NCBI RefSeq assembly: GCF_025060755.1
Contig: NZ_JANYUY010000001.1
Coordinates: 186,001 to 250,000 of the forward strand
Reading direction: 5' to 3'
DNA: 64,000 nucleotides
DNA from: Paenibacillus doosanensis
Lineage (GTDB): Bacteria; Bacillota; Bacilli; Paenibacillales; NBRC-103111
Shown here piece by piece: positions 1 through 9,747 of the stretch. Position numbers and translations under genes: made by a program. Within the stretch, counting starts at the first letter, position 1, and each line of letters starts with the position of its first letter. The notes under the pieces are model-generated. The model was not told the origin of the DNA, made no database searches, and saw only the letters and a list, made by a program, of their open reading frames with translations.

Positions 1-118
1 ACATCTTATCTATCCGTTTAGTTAGTGTCAAATCGGCCTTTCGGATTTCTCGCGGACGCGCAAACAAGCGGCCTCCAAAACCGCTGGAGAACCGCTTGCT
101 TTCTCAACCGAATTTCTT

Positions 119-2110
119 TTATTGCCCGCCGAGCTCGGCGGATAAAACGATCGGCGCACCGCCTCCGATTCGAATCCGTACTTGTTGCGCGGCGCTGTCG
201 TAATCCGCCTGAAGCGGCTCGCCCTCCGCAAGCCCCCTCACGGCGCGGAATATCGAGATGAAGACGGTTTCCCTCCCACGTCTTCTCCGCACCAGCGAGC
301 TCCGCTTGCCGACCGCCGGCATCGCTGTCGTCTCCGCCAAATAAAGCTCCTCCGCGTTCTCCGCGGCCAAGCCGATCAGCTGCAGCCGGTCGCCGCTTCC
401 GCCGCTGTCGTCCCACGTCCACTCCATCGACCAGCGGCTGCCGTCCGAATCTGCGCGCCGAACGTCGCGGAAGAAGGCGTAGCCGTCCTCGGTCCCCAGC
501 GCGGCTTCGGCAGCGGGGCTCCACTCAGGCGAGCCCGCTCCCGCAGCCGGCCGCCCTTGCGTATGGATAATCCAATCCACCTGCTGCTCCGCCTCGCATT
601 GGACGTGGAATACGTCGAGCAGCACGTCGGCGTGAAGGACGACTTTGCGCCGCAGACGCGCTCCGGGATAGGCCCCGTCGACGGCCATCACCGCTTCCAG
701 CGTCCCGTCCGGATGCGCCCGCGTCCATTCGACGACGCCTTCCGCTTCCGCTTGGGAACGCCCGCCGATCGCTACCGTATTGTGAGCGGCGGTCTGCTTG
801 AAGTAATCGAAATGGATCGAATTGCCGTACGGCAGCATGCCCGCGTCCGTCAGCCAAGGATGCCCGCCCGCATAATACAGCAGGTTCAACTTGTCCTGAT
901 GGCCGTGCCATCCTCCGTGTTCGCCGTAATCGATCGTCGCGACCCGGCCGAGCTCCGGCGACGAAGCCTGCCGCTTCATAAACAGCATGCCGGCCTTCTG
1001 CAAGTGCACGAAGCCGTCGTCCGCTATCTCCGCTTGGTTCCGGCCGCCCTGCGCCTCCTCGAAGCCGAACAAAATGCTGTACAGCGATTCCCTCGGGCCG
1101 CGGGCGACGATCTCGCTCCCCAATCCGAAATACCGGTTCGCCATTTCGTACAGATGCGCGTACCGCGTCAGACTCACTTCCCCCGAATCGTGAATCGGCG
1201 GCAGCGTTCCGTCCGGCAGCATGCATTCGAGCGGCGCGCGGAACATCGACTGGAATCTCGGCTCCTCGTACAGCCGGAGCCCGAAGCTCTCGCCCGCGAG
1301 CACGATCAGCGTCTGCGCTTCCAGCGTATAGAAGTGGTAGCCCCACGCCCCTTCGTACCAGAAGCCGTCCTCTCCCAGACTGTTCGCCATCTGAAAGTAA
1401 AACCCGTTCTCCGGATCGTGAACGGCCTGACGCATCATCTCCTCGTCGCCTAAAGCGGCGGCGACCAGCGCCTTGGCCGCATTGTGATACGTTTGCCAAT
1501 TCGATATGCCGGCCGGGTTGTTCGCGATCACATCGAGCGCGGGAAGCAGCAGCTGATCGGCGATCATGCGGCTCTCCTCCGCCGTAAATACCCCTTGGCG
1601 CTCTAGGATATGATAACCCTGCGCCAGCAAGCACAGCCAGCTCGCTTCCGACAAAGTCTGGCACATGACTTTCCCCGACGTATGGCCCGCTCCGCCGTAC
1701 CGGTCATGCAGCGGATACCGGTCGTACTGCCGCGCGTAAATCAGCAGCACGCGCTTAGCCCATTCTCCCCAGCGTTCTCCGCCTTCCATCGCATATATCA
1801 ATGCCGCATTGCGGCATATTCTGCCGTAATTCCAATGCTCGTTGGCAATGGCCACCTCATCCCACGGCGATCCGCTCCAAACGCTGGAACAAGTCGGGCA
1901 GCGATGATGATGACGATCTATCAAGACGAGCCGGTCCCCGTCGTTCGGACAGTTGTAATCGTGGCTCCAGCCGCTTCCCGAAAGCGGGATGTCGATCGGC
2001 TTGTCCAACGCAGGCTCCGCCTGACGGCGGAAATGCTCATAGGCGTTCATCGCCTGCGGGTAACGCTTACATTTATCTTGGACTCGGCTGAAAAATTCCT
2101 TGCTCCACAT
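119..2110 (-). CDS. Heparinase II/III family polysaccharide lyase-like protein, cytoplasmic
   Basis: 663 residues. The C-terminal half carries the heparinase II/III signature: a GGWHGHQDKL stretch (H402, H404, D406, K407) followed by a beta-sandwich region with AAHNTV at 441-446. The N-terminal half (about 90-340) is helical and resembles the alginate-lyase-like toroid, with a conserved SNWQTYHN at 203-210. Enzymes of this family cleave uronic-acid-containing polysaccharides by beta-elimination. There is no signal peptide, so it probably works inside the cell on imported oligosaccharides. Residues 48-74 hold H50, C54, C71 and C74, possibly a zinc site. The start is supported by GGGGGA six bases before the ATG. 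The substrate cannot be read from sequence; family placement is secure, the substrate is not. Confidence 0.85.
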   Translation of the reverse strand: MWSKEFFSRVQDKCKRYPQAMNAYEHFRRQAEPALDKPIDIPLSGSGWSHDYNCPNDGDRLVLIDRHHHRCPTCSSVWSGSPWDEVAIANEHWNYGRICRNAALIYAMEGGERWGEWAKRVLLIYARQYDRYPLHDRYGGAGHTSGKVMCQTLSEASWLCLLAQGYHILERQGVFTAEESRMIADQLLLPALDVIANNPAGISNWQTYHNAAKALVAAALGDEEMMRQAVHDPENGFYFQMANSLGEDGFWYEGAWGYHFYTLEAQTLIVLAGESFGLRLYEEPRFQSMFRAPLECMLPDGTLPPIHDSGEVSLTRYAHLYEMANRYFGLGSEIVARGPRESLYSILFGFEEAQGGRNQAEIADDGFVHLQKAGMLFMKRQASSPELGRVATIDYGEHGGWHGHQDKLNLLYYAGGHPWLTDAGMLPYGNSIHFDYFKQTAAHNTVAIGGRSQAEAEGVVEWTRAHPDGTLEAVMAVDGAYPGARLRRKVVLHADVLLDVFHVQCEAEQQVDWIIHTQGRPAAGAGSPEWSPAAEAALGTEDGYAFFRDVRRADSDGSRWSMEWTWDDSGGSGDRLQLIGLAAENAEELYLAETTAMPAVGKRSSLVRRRRGRETVFISIFRAVRGLAEGEPLQADYDSAAQQVRIRIGGGAPIVLSAELGGQ

Positions 2111-2328
2111 AGGTATTCCCCCTTCAAGTCGCTAATCCGGCCCGTCCTGCTCCTTCGGGCCGGCAAGCTCGCATCTGTTGCCGCACTGTTCATGCTACCA
2201 GAAAGCTCCGGGGCAAAGTTTCGGTCTATTGCGAAAAAATGTCGCTACTTTACGTTTCACAAAGACCGTTTCAGGCCGCTGGTATGAAAAGGAATTAAAA
2301 ATCCTTCGATAACATCGCTTTGCAGTAT

Positions 2329-2356
2329 TGTGTTTTATAAACGGATGTCATATAAT
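2329..2356 (+). promoter_or_regulatory. Possible SigA promoter for the MLTR_LBD gene
   Basis: TTGTGT at 2329-2334, 16 bases, then a perfect TATAAT at 2351-2356, 33 bases before the GTG start. The -10 is consensus; the -35 is weak. Seen in sequence, not tested. Confidence 0.5.
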
Positions 2357-2389
2357 CACTTGTACGATTATTAATGGAGTGACCACACA

Positions 2390-3022
2390 GTGACCTTACT
2401 ATATAATGAATCCTTACATATGAATGAAACGGTACATACATCCGAAGCCTCCGAGGACGAAGGGCTCCCGCCCTTGTCCGCCGCATTTGCCGAGGAGCCT
2501 TCCGCCATCAGCCCTACCCTGCAGCGCATTCTCGATTACTTGTGTCCCTGTCCGGCGTTTATCGCCGATCGCCGCTGCAACATCATAGGCTGGAACAAGG
2601 CCGCCAGCGCCGTTATGCGCAGCCTCGGCCCGATCAGCATCGAGGAGCGGAACATCGTGTGGCTTTCTTTCATGAAGCGCGAGCTGCAGGAGCTTGTTGT
2701 CAACTGGGAAGATTTCGCCAAAGATTTCTTGTCCATCTTCCGCAATTATTACGGTCAATACGGAGCCGATCCTTGGTATGCCGAATTCGCCGAGCAATGC
2801 GGCAGGCTCAATCCGCAGTTTACCCAGTTGTGGCAGCACAGCGATCTTGTCACGACGCCGGTAACGGTTCGCGAGTTTAACCATCCGGAAGCCGGCAACA
2901 TGCACTTCGAAATTACTTCGTTCCAGGTATACGCCCATGCCGACCTTCGCTGCTGCGTCTATACTCCATTGCCGGAATCGGAGACCGAGACGAAGATGAA
3001 GCAATTGCTAAGCGCCATCTGA
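2390..3022 (+). CDS. Orphan MmyB-like ligand-binding domain protein (no HTH)
   Basis: 210 residues. From about residue 43 (LQRILDYLCPCPAFIADRR) to the end it matches the MmyB-like transcription-regulator ligand-binding domain: a PAS-like fold with the ILDYL...PAFI.DRR..I.GWN opening and a late LVTTPVTVREFNHPEAG segment. In the usual regulator this domain follows an N-terminal XRE helix-turn-helix of about 75 residues; here it is preceded only by about 40 polar residues. GTG at 2390 has GGAGT nine bases upstream; ATG at 2420 is an alternative. Stops upstream rule out a longer reading frame. It may act as a ligand sensor working through a partner. The domain call is confident; a regulatory role is inferred. 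Confidence 0.75.
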   Translation: MTLLYNESLHMNETVHTSEASEDEGLPPLSAAFAEEPSAISPTLQRILDYLCPCPAFIADRRCNIIGWNKAASAVMRSLGPISIEERNIVWLSFMKRELQELVVNWEDFAKDFLSIFRNYYGQYGADPWYAEFAEQCGRLNPQFTQLWQHSDLVTTPVTVREFNHPEAGNMHFEITSFQVYAHADLRCCVYTPLPESETETKMKQLLSAI

Positions 3023-3134
3023 GAAAAACGTCTTTCGACGTCGCAGGCCGACCTGCGAATTATCGCGCTTTCCTTCGCTGTGCGTCATCGCCCTCCAAGT
3101 ACTCTGCTAAGCGAATAAGCCGCCGTTAAGACGG

Positions 3135-3182
3135 CAAAACCGCCTGTGAACCGGCCGTAAGCCGGATCGCAGGCGGTTTTGC
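3135..3182. terminator. Bidirectional terminator between convergent genes
   Basis: Arms GCAAAACCGCCTG (3135-3147) and CAGGCGGTTTTGC (3170-3182) enclose a second small hairpin (ccggccgtaagccgg). It lies between the plus-strand gene ending at 3022 and the ABC gene ending at 3208, so it can serve both. Confidence 0.75.
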
Positions 3183-3207
3183 TTTCTTATGCCGCTACGC
3201 CTCTCCT

Positions 3208-5007
3208 CTAACCCGGAGAGACGGCCTTCTCCTCGCCTTCCTCGCGAAACCATAAATGCCGCAGTTCCCCGCTCGTCTCAAGAAGCCGTTCAAGCGTACC
3301 CTCAGCCTCGATGCGCCCGTCCTTCAGCACGATAATATGATCCGCATGGGACAGCGCCGTCTTGCGGTGCGAGATGACCAGGCATGTCGCCTCGCCCTCG
3401 CGCTGCTCATAGATACGCTCCCACAGCTTGCGTTCGGTTTCGACGTCCAATGCGCTCGACAAGTCGTCGAACACGAGCAGCTCGGCGTCGCGGACGAACA
3501 TGCGCGCCGCTGCGGTCCGCTGTGCCTGACCGCCGGAGAGCTTCACGCCGCGCGGTCCGATGATCGTATCCAGTCCTTGCCCCAGTTGACTTATATCGCG
3601 TTCAAGCACGGCCGAATGAATCGCCTCCTGCAGCGGAGCCGTCTGCCGATCCAAGCCGAGAAGGATGTTATTGCGCAGCGTGTCGCTGTACAGCCTCGGC
3701 ACCTGCGGCGTATAGGCGCTGTGCGGCGGGGTGAAGAATTCGCCGGGCTCGGTCACCTGCTGCCGGTTCCATTCGATGCGGCCTTCGTCCATCGGCAGGA
3801 GGCCGAGCAGCGTACGGACGAGCGTCGTCTTGCCGGAGCCGATGCGGCCCGTAACGACCGTGAACGATCCGCGCGGAATGCGCAGCGTGATATTCTCGAT
3901 CCCTCTGCCCGTTTCCGGATACCGATAAGTCAAACCGCTCACCTCCAGCAGCTCCAGACGGCCGCCTTCCGCATGAGGGCGCGTGACCTCGAAAGCGCCT
4001 GTCTCCTGAAGCTCCGACCGCAAATACAAAGGATGATACTCGGTCGCCACCGCCAGATCCGCCCCTTGCATCAGCCGCTCCAGACGGTCCTTCGATACCG
4101 TGCATTGCTTGAAATATGTCAGAAACTTGCCGAAGTTCTGAATGAACTGAGTGACGAACGTCAAGTAATAGACGAACAATGCGAAATCGCCGACCGTGAA
4201 GCTGCCGCTGCGCATCGACTGCGCCGCCAGGAGCAGAATCAATCCGGTCCCGATGTTAACCGTGTTGGAAAAGACCGAATCCAGCATTTGCGTCAGCAGC
4301 TTATCCTTCAGCATCGCCTGCCGGCGGTTGTCGTTCAGCTCCCGGAAACGGCGGATTACTCTCCCTTCCGCTCCCGCCACCTGAATCGACTGAACGGTGC
4401 TGAACATTTCGCTGATCGCACCCGTTACTTGGCTCGTCGCCTCGCGGCTTGCCGCCCGGTATTTTTGCAGCAGCGTCGTCGAGAGCTGGGCGATCGTTAC
4501 GACGAAAACCAAGGGAAGGAACACCCACAGCGTCATCGTAGGGCTAATGCCGTATAAAATGACGAAGGATACGACCGCAAAACAGGTCATGCCGAACGCA
4601 TCGACCGACCAGCTGATCGTCTCCTCAACCTGGTCGACGTCATCGCGGAAGCTGCTGATGGCTTCTCCGGGGGAGCAAGGAATCGCCTTCGCTCCCGGCT
4701 CCTTCAAAATATGCTTCAGCATGTTTCGGCGCAGCAGCGCTCCGATCCGAAAGCGAAAGCTGATATCGGTGATGAAACCGAAAATAATCAGGAACGACTT
4801 GCCTATCGCCGCCGCCAGCAGCAGCGCGATCAGCGACCAGACGCCGAAGCCGTACGCGCTTTCCCCCGACAGCGTATCGAAAAACTGCTTCGTCACCCAC
4901 CCCGGAACGATAGGAGCCAAATAAATGAGCGACCAGGCGATCGCATTGATGAAATACAATAGCGGACGGTACTTCGTCAGCCGCCATAAAAACCGAAACG
5001 TGCTCAT
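3208..5007 (-). CDS. ABC exporter half-transporter with degenerate Walker B (subunit 2)
   Basis: 599 residues: six-helix type I exporter membrane domain (about 15-300), then a nucleotide-binding domain. Walker [10 protein letters not shown] is at 387-395, the signature LSGGQAQ at 490-496, Walker B LLVFDD at 510-515 and the H-loop ISHRK with H547. The residue after the Walker B aspartate, normally the catalytic glutamate, is aspartate (D515). The gene starts in an ATGA overlap with the upstream ABC gene at 5004-6755, so the two are co-translated and probably form a heterodimer. Its intact LSGGQ would complete the active site of the partner. The substrate is unknown; drug, lipid or peptide export are all possible. 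Confidence 0.88.
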   Translation of the reverse strand: MSTFRFLWRLTKYRPLLYFINAIAWSLIYLAPIVPGWVTKQFFDTLSGESAYGFGVWSLIALLLAAAIGKSFLIIFGFITDISFRFRIGALLRRNMLKHILKEPGAKAIPCSPGEAISSFRDDVDQVEETISWSVDAFGMTCFAVVSFVILYGISPTMTLWVFLPLVFVVTIAQLSTTLLQKYRAASREATSQVTGAISEMFSTVQSIQVAGAEGRVIRRFRELNDNRRQAMLKDKLLTQMLDSVFSNTVNIGTGLILLLAAQSMRSGSFTVGDFALFVYYLTFVTQFIQNFGKFLTYFKQCTVSKDRLERLMQGADLAVATEYHPLYLRSELQETGAFEVTRPHAEGGRLELLEVSGLTYRYPETGRGIENITLRIPRGSFTVVTGRIGSGKTTLVRTLLGLLPMDEGRIEWNRQQVTEPGEFFTPPHSAYTPQVPRLYSDTLRNNILLGLDRQTAPLQEAIHSAVLERDISQLGQGLDTIIGPRGVKLSGGQAQRTAAARMFVRDAELLVFDDLSSALDVETERKLWERIYEQREGEATCLVISHRKTALSHADHIIVLKDGRIEAEGTLERLLETSGELRHLWFREEGEEKAVSPG

Positions 5008-6755
5008 GCCAGCATTTCCTCCATTCCGACCTGAAGCATTTGGCTGTATTTGGACTTATGATCCGACGCCAGCCGTGCGCGATCTCCGAATTCAATGACG
5101 CGGCCTTGCTCCAGAATGAGAATTTGATCGGCCCTCTGGATCGTGGCCAGCCGGTGCGCGATAATGATGCAAGTACGGTTCACCAGCAGCCGGCTGATCG
5201 CCTGCTCGATCTTCTGCTCGGTTGCCGGGTCCAGCCGGGAGGACGCTTCATCCAAAATAATAAGGCCGGGATCGGACAAAAACACGCGCGCGAACGATAT
5301 GAGCTGGGCCTCTCCGGCCGACAATCCGCCGCCCCCCGATTCCAGCGCGCTGTCCAGTCCGGACGGCAGGGAACGGAACCATTCCTTAAGCCCCAGCTCC
5401 TCCAGCACATGAATAATATCCGTATCCGCAATATCTTCCCTGAAGAAAGTCAGATTGTCGCGCACCGTTCCTTGAAAAATTTCGATGTTTTGCGTGACCA
5501 TCCCGACCCTTTCCCGCAGGTCGCTCAGCTTCGCGTCGCGAATATCGACATCTCCGAACGAAATGCCGCCGCTGCGCACATCGTAGAAGCGGAGCAGCAG
5601 CCGGGCCAGCGTCGTCTTGCCGCTCCCCGTGCGTCCCAGCACGCCGAGCACCTTGCCCCGCTCCAGCCGGAAATCAATGCCGTCCAGCGTCGTTATGTCG
5701 TCCTCATAGCCGAAGTCGACTTGATTGAAGCGCACGGATAACGGCCCCGCAGGCAGCGGCAGACCGATCCCGTCGCGGATCGCCGGCTGTGTGGCGAGCA
5801 GCTCGCGAATGCGTATGATGCTTGCGTCCGCTTTTTGCAAATCTTCCATTTGCGTGCGGATTTTCTCGATCGGTTTAGCCATCAGCTCGGTATAATAAAA
5901 GATCATATAGACCGTTCCGAGCGTAATGGAGCCGTGCTTCCAATAATAGGCGCTTAGCGCGAACGCAATCGCGTTGCCGATGGCGAAGACGACGAGCGTC
6001 GTAATCCACATGCTCGCCCAACCCATAAAAGCTTTCGTGCGAAGCGGCAGCCACTCCCGAATTAACCGGAAGAAGCGATGCATGACGTAATCGGTGGCGC
6101 CGTTCGCCCGCGTATCCTCCGTGCCTTCGAGATGCTCTCCCAGAAAGCCGTAAAATTTGGAGCTCATCTGCCGCAAATTACCCCAATGCGGAACAGCGAA
6201 CTTACGTATATATTGAATGGCGTATATAGCGGACACGACGAACAGCGTCATGCCGAGCCCGATGACGAAGCCCTCCCGGAACAGCAGCACGAGCATGCCG
6301 ACGACAAGCAGCATGTTGCTGAGCAGCGTGACGACGAAGTTGGAGAAGAAGTTTGCCAAGTTGTTAATATCGCCGTCCACCCTTTCGATAATGGCTCCCG
6401 AGGTGTGCGCCTTATGGAAGGACATGTCGAGCTTCATGCAATGCTCGGCGACGTCGCCCCGCAGCTTGTTCGTGGCGATCCAGCCGACGTTTTCGCCGAT
6501 ATAAGTCGCGATAACCGTAATGACCTGCTGCAGCAGCGATACGCCGATGAACAAGCCTGCGGCATACAGCAGCGGCTTCACGCTCTCCTGCGTCTTGGCC
6601 GTATCGATGAAATAGCGGATAATTTGCGGATTGATCAGCTGCATGACGATCCCCGCTATGAGCAGAACGGCGAGCCACGCGATACTCTTCTTCTGCGGCC
6701 GCAAATAGCTTTGCAGCAGCCCGGCGTATTCTTTTGCCGGTATTTTTGCTTTCAT
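5004..6755 (-). CDS. ABC exporter half-transporter with intact catalytic Glu but altered signature (subunit 1)
   Basis: 583 residues from the ATG at 6755, chosen because GAGGAGG lies 11 bases upstream; an in-frame ATG at 6839 lacks such a site. Membrane domain about 20-300, nucleotide-binding domain with Walker [10 protein letters not shown] (374-382), Walker B ending D502-E503 and H-loop H534. The signature reads LSAGEAQ (478-484) instead of LSGGQ. Its catalytic glutamate pairs with the intact LSGGQ of the downstream subunit, while its altered signature pairs with the glutamate-less Walker B of that subunit. This is the pattern of heterodimeric exporters with one working and one degenerate ATP site (BmrCD, TM287/288). 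Confidence 0.88.
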   Translation of the reverse strand: MKAKIPAKEYAGLLQSYLRPQKKSIAWLAVLLIAGIVMQLINPQIIRYFIDTAKTQESVKPLLYAAGLFIGVSLLQQVITVIATYIGENVGWIATNKLRGDVAEHCMKLDMSFHKAHTSGAIIERVDGDINNLANFFSNFVVTLLSNMLLVVGMLVLLFREGFVIGLGMTLFVVSAIYAIQYIRKFAVPHWGNLRQMSSKFYGFLGEHLEGTEDTRANGATDYVMHRFFRLIREWLPLRTKAFMGWASMWITTLVVFAIGNAIAFALSAYYWKHGSITLGTVYMIFYYTELMAKPIEKIRTQMEDLQKADASIIRIRELLATQPAIRDGIGLPLPAGPLSVRFNQVDFGYEDDITTLDGIDFRLERGKVLGVLGRTGSGKTTLARLLLRFYDVRSGGISFGDVDIRDAKLSDLRERVGMVTQNIEIFQGTVRDNLTFFREDIADTDIIHVLEELGLKEWFRSLPSGLDSALESGGGGLSAGEAQLISFARVFLSDPGLIILDEASSRLDPATEQKIEQAISRLLVNRTCIIIAHRLATIQRADQILILEQGRVIEFGDRARLASDHKSKYSQMLQVGMEEMLA

Positions 6756-6906
6756 AACCTGAAAATCCTCCTCTATCTGCGCCTGTCTGGAAAAAAAGGG
6801 TATGCAAGTAACTTTAGTAGATCGCCGCTGCGGCGTCAACGTATTTTTTGATTGAAAATGAATCTTGGCATCGCTTTCAATTTTGATGTATCGCCTGCCT
6901 CGTTCA

Positions 6907-6915
6907 TGCTATAAT
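6907..6915 (+). promoter_or_regulatory. Extended -10 promoter element for the LTA-synthase-like gene
   Basis: TGC followed by TATAAT (6910-6915), 36 bases before the ATG at 6951. No good -35 lies at 17 bases (TTGATG at 6883 is 21 bases away), which the extended TGN may compensate. Confidence 0.45.
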
Positions 6916-6950
6916 AGGATCAATTTGGTTGGAATAGGAGCCATGCCTTT

Positions 6951-8549
6951 ATGTCATTCAACTTACGCCGCTATCCTCCCTGGGCCAGGTGGACCGCATT
7001 GATTGCAGCCGCCGGACTGCTCGCCGTGCTGCGCAGCTCCTCCCCTTGGGAGGAACCCGAGGAACCCGCTCCCCGCAAGCCGCTGCAGCTGGAAATATCG
7101 ACGGAAGACTGGAGCCGCGAGCAGTTAAGCCGTGATCCCAATGTGATCGTCGTCCTCAGCGAAGCGTTCTGGGACCCTACGGTCATCGAAGGGCTCAGCT
7201 TCAGCCGGGACCCGATCCCTACGTTCCACGCCCTCCAGGAAAAATATACGAACGGCCGGCTGCTGTCCCCCCAATTCGGCGGCGGCACCGCCAATGTCGA
7301 GCTCGAAGTACTGACCGGCAATTCCATGCGTTTTCTGCCTGAAGGCTCTATCGCCTACGAGCAATTTATTAAGAAGGACGTCGACTCGCTGGCTAGTATC
7401 CTGGGCCGCCGGCAATATACATCAACGGTCATAAGCCCGTTCTACAATTGGTATTTCGACAGCCGCAACGTATACCGGCATTTCGGTTTCTCGCGGTTTA
7501 TCAGCTTTGAATTTTTCAACCCGAACGAATATGTGGGACCGTATATCGGCGATCACGCCGTAGCCAAACGGATCATTGAGCAAAGCTCGCTGAGCGAAGG
7601 GCCCGATTTTATTTTTGCCAATACGATGGAAAATCACTACCATTACTTTGCCAACAAGTTTAAAAGCAATACCATCGACATCAAAGATACGAACGGCAAT
7701 ATGTCCTCAGAAGCGTTGGCCATCTTGGAGACTTATGCTCAGGGAGCCAGCGGAGCGGACGCCATGCTGCATGAGCTGGTTGAGCACTACAGCCGCGTGA
7801 AGGAACCGACGATTATCGTCTTCTTCGGCGATCATTTGCCTTTTCTGGAAAAAGATTATTTCGTCTACCGCGAAAGCCGGTACATATCGGGCGAGGACGA
7901 TCCGGATTTTCTGGACAAAATGTACAGCACGCCCGTACTCGTTTGGAACAATTATTTGCCGCAAAATAAGGAAACGCTGCATATGAGCCCTTCGTTTCTC
8001 GGGCCGTACGTGCTTCATTTGGCCAAGCTTGCCGGCAGCGGGTATACGGACTTTTTATACGACTTATACAAGCGCGTTCCGATCATTCCGCCGAAGTCTT
8101 ATTATGAAGCTATGAATATCCGCGAGGCGGATTTGGCGGAGTATGAAGCCAGGCAGCGGCAAATTCTCGCTTTGGACGAACAAGCGCCGGACGAAAGCGC
8201 GGCTCCCGCGAATGATGCCAATTATACGATGGGATATGGCGCACCGTCGATCGCCTCCGTAAGTCCCGCATCGATCCGAGCGGGGGACGGCAAGCTGCCG
8301 GATCTGAGGAAATCGGCCTCCGTTACGGTCCGCGGCGGCAAATTCGGCATCGGTACGATAGTCTTCGCCGACGGTCGGCCGCTGCCTACGACATGGCTAT
8401 CCGAAGAAGCCGTAACGGCCGAAATCCCCAAGAACATGTACGATAAGCCCGGCAGCCTGGAGCTGCAGGTCAAGGTCGTGGACGAGAAAGAGACCGTCCT
8501 GGCCGAATCGCAAGTCTACCTGCTGAGCGTAACGAACCAGAAGCCCTGA
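6951..8549 (+). CDS. LTA-synthase-like sulfatase-family protein with single membrane anchor and C-terminal TIG-like domain
   Basis: 532 residues. One hydrophobic segment (about 12-28) anchors it; the five-helix N-terminal domain of LtaS is absent. The extracellular catalytic fold shows the LtaS positions: E71 (SEAFWDP), T113 in GGGTANVELE (the nucleophile in LtaS), H229/H231 in MENHYHY, and D294-H295 in FFGDHLP. LtaS-type enzymes move glycerol-phosphate from phosphatidylglycerol to a chain or primer. Residues about 425-530 look like an IPT/TIG immunoglobulin-like domain. GGAG lies upstream of the ATG. A glycerol-phosphate or other phospho-group transferase/hydrolase at the cell surface is inferred; without the membrane domain true polymerase activity is doubtful. 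Confidence 0.75.
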   Translation: MSFNLRRYPPWARWTALIAAAGLLAVLRSSSPWEEPEEPAPRKPLQLEISTEDWSREQLSRDPNVIVVLSEAFWDPTVIEGLSFSRDPIPTFHALQEKYTNGRLLSPQFGGGTANVELEVLTGNSMRFLPEGSIAYEQFIKKDVDSLASILGRRQYTSTVISPFYNWYFDSRNVYRHFGFSRFISFEFFNPNEYVGPYIGDHAVAKRIIEQSSLSEGPDFIFANTMENHYHYFANKFKSNTIDIKDTNGNMSSEALAILETYAQGASGADAMLHELVEHYSRVKEPTIIVFFGDHLPFLEKDYFVYRESRYISGEDDPDFLDKMYSTPVLVWNNYLPQNKETLHMSPSFLGPYVLHLAKLAGSGYTDFLYDLYKRVPIIPPKSYYEAMNIREADLAEYEARQRQILALDEQAPDESAAPANDANYTMGYGAPSIASVSPASIRAGDGKLPDLRKSASVTVRGGKFGIGTIVFADGRPLPTTWLSEEAVTAEIPKNMYDKPGSLELQVKVVDEKETVLAESQVYLLSVTNQKP

Positions 8550-8617
8550 GCGCCCGCCCTCTTTGTCCGGAGAGCGAGCCTCGGGGCTTGCTTATGCTGA
8601 AGCATACAGCAGATAGA

Positions 8618-9511
8618 TTACGGCGATCTGGTCCCCGGGGTTCTGAGCTTGCGGTATTCCGCCGGCGTCATCCCTTTGGTTTCGCGGAAAATCCGCGAAA
8701 ACGTATTGTAAGATCCGTAGCCGGTCTCCATAGCAATATCCGAAACGTTCATCTCCGTAGAAATTAACAGGCCGCAAGCCTGGCGAATGCGCACCTCGTG
8801 CACGAAGGCGAGAAAATTTTGTCCGACTGTTTTTTTGAACAGCTCGCTTAAATAAGGAACGCTAAATCCAAACCGCTCGGCCATCCCCGATAACGTCAGC
8901 TCGTCCTGATAATGGTCGTGGATATGGCGGATCACCTGCCAGATGCTGCCTCTGGGTTGGAGCTGAAGCTTGGCGCACGCGGCGGCCCGCTGCCCGCTCC
9001 GGCCCCATTCCCTGCGCCGGAAGCGGTCGAACCGGACCAGCACTTCCGTTAGCTTAGCCTTGATTATGGCATTCTTCCATAAGCCAGCGCCTTCATATTC
9101 GCTGCGCATCTCCTCCAGTATCGAGCGGATCGTCCCTTGCTCCCGTTCGTCCATCTGCGCAAAAGGGGGCAGCAATTCTTCCGTATAATACGGGTCGATC
9201 CCCGGCAGCTCCTCCCCCGGAGCATACAGATGGATGCCGAAGTTGCAATTGTATAAGCGAAGCGGCGCCCCCGGCTCCGATATGATCTCATGGTACTGGT
9301 ACGGCATGACCAGCGTAAAGGCGCCCGGCACCATAGGATGCTCCACGCCGTTAATCATTTCGGAGCCCCGGCCTTCGATAACATAGGAAAACTCCAAAAA
9401 ATCATGCCGGTGCGATTCGAACCCGTGCTCCAGCCGGTTAATTCTGAGATGAAACGGAAAGGCCGAATCCATATTCGGGTAATGGGTCAAATATTTCGGG
9501 ATGATCGCCAT
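8618..9511 (-). CDS. AraC-family regulator with N-terminal cupin sensor
   Basis: 297 residues. The N-terminal part (about 20-120, with HGFESHRHDFLEFSYVIEG) is an AraC-type cupin that binds a small ligand, usually a sugar. The C-terminal part (about 195-290) has the two helix-turn-helix units of the AraC DNA-binding domain, ending with the typical GYGSYNTFSRIFRETKGMTPAEYR pattern. It is divergent from the oxidoreductase/isomerase pair at 9748-11714, which it probably controls. The start ATG follows an AGGAG at a longer than usual distance (13 bases). Ligand unknown. Confidence 0.88.
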   Translation of the reverse strand: MAIIPKYLTHYPNMDSAFPFHLRINRLEHGFESHRHDFLEFSYVIEGRGSEMINGVEHPMVPGAFTLVMPYQYHEIISEPGAPLRLYNCNFGIHLYAPGEELPGIDPYYTEELLPPFAQMDEREQGTIRSILEEMRSEYEGAGLWKNAIIKAKLTEVLVRFDRFRRREWGRSGQRAAACAKLQLQPRGSIWQVIRHIHDHYQDELTLSGMAERFGFSVPYLSELFKKTVGQNFLAFVHEVRIRQACGLLISTEMNVSDIAMETGYGSYNTFSRIFRETKGMTPAEYRKLRTPGTRSP

Positions 9512-9630
9512 GTTATCAATCTCACTCCTGCTGAAAAATTGGGATAACGTTCGTAAAAAATGGGACGCATTTTATACGCTTCCATTTTACTATAAAAAGG
9601 AACGCGCCGGCGCAAAATCTGCTATTGCTT

Positions 9631-9740
9631 GCTTCGCAAAAACGCTTAGCCCACGCTTTCGAAGCAAGTTTTTGCTTCGCAAAAACTCTTAGCCCACGCT
9701 TTCGAAGCAAGTTTTTGCTTCGCAAAAACTCTTAGGAGGG
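9631..9740 (+). repeat. 43-bp hairpin tandem repeat (2.4 copies) ending in a ribosome binding site
   Basis: The unit starts at 9631, 9674 and 9717 with an exact 43-base period; the third copy is partial. Within it, CGAAGCAA and TTGCTTCG form an 8-bp stem with a 4-base loop, and GCAAAAAC can pair with GTTTTTGC. Copy one differs by one base (ACGCTTAG for ACTCTTAG). The last copy breaks off after CTCTTAG, which runs into GAGGG, so that the repeat end makes the ribosome binding site AGGAGGG of the next gene, seven bases before its ATG. There is no variable spacer, so it is not CRISPR. Related sequence occurs upstream of recJ. Confidence 0.85.
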
Positions 9741-9747
9741 TCCACCC

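Noticed and set aside
182-1453. Long open frame (423 codons) opposite the heparinase-like gene
   Set aside because: Antisense shadow created by GC-rich codon use; low-complexity Arg/Pro/His-rich translation, no ribosome site, no recognisable domain.
9631-9740. CRISPR array
   Set aside because: Units are joined directly, no variable spacers, and no cas genes in the window.
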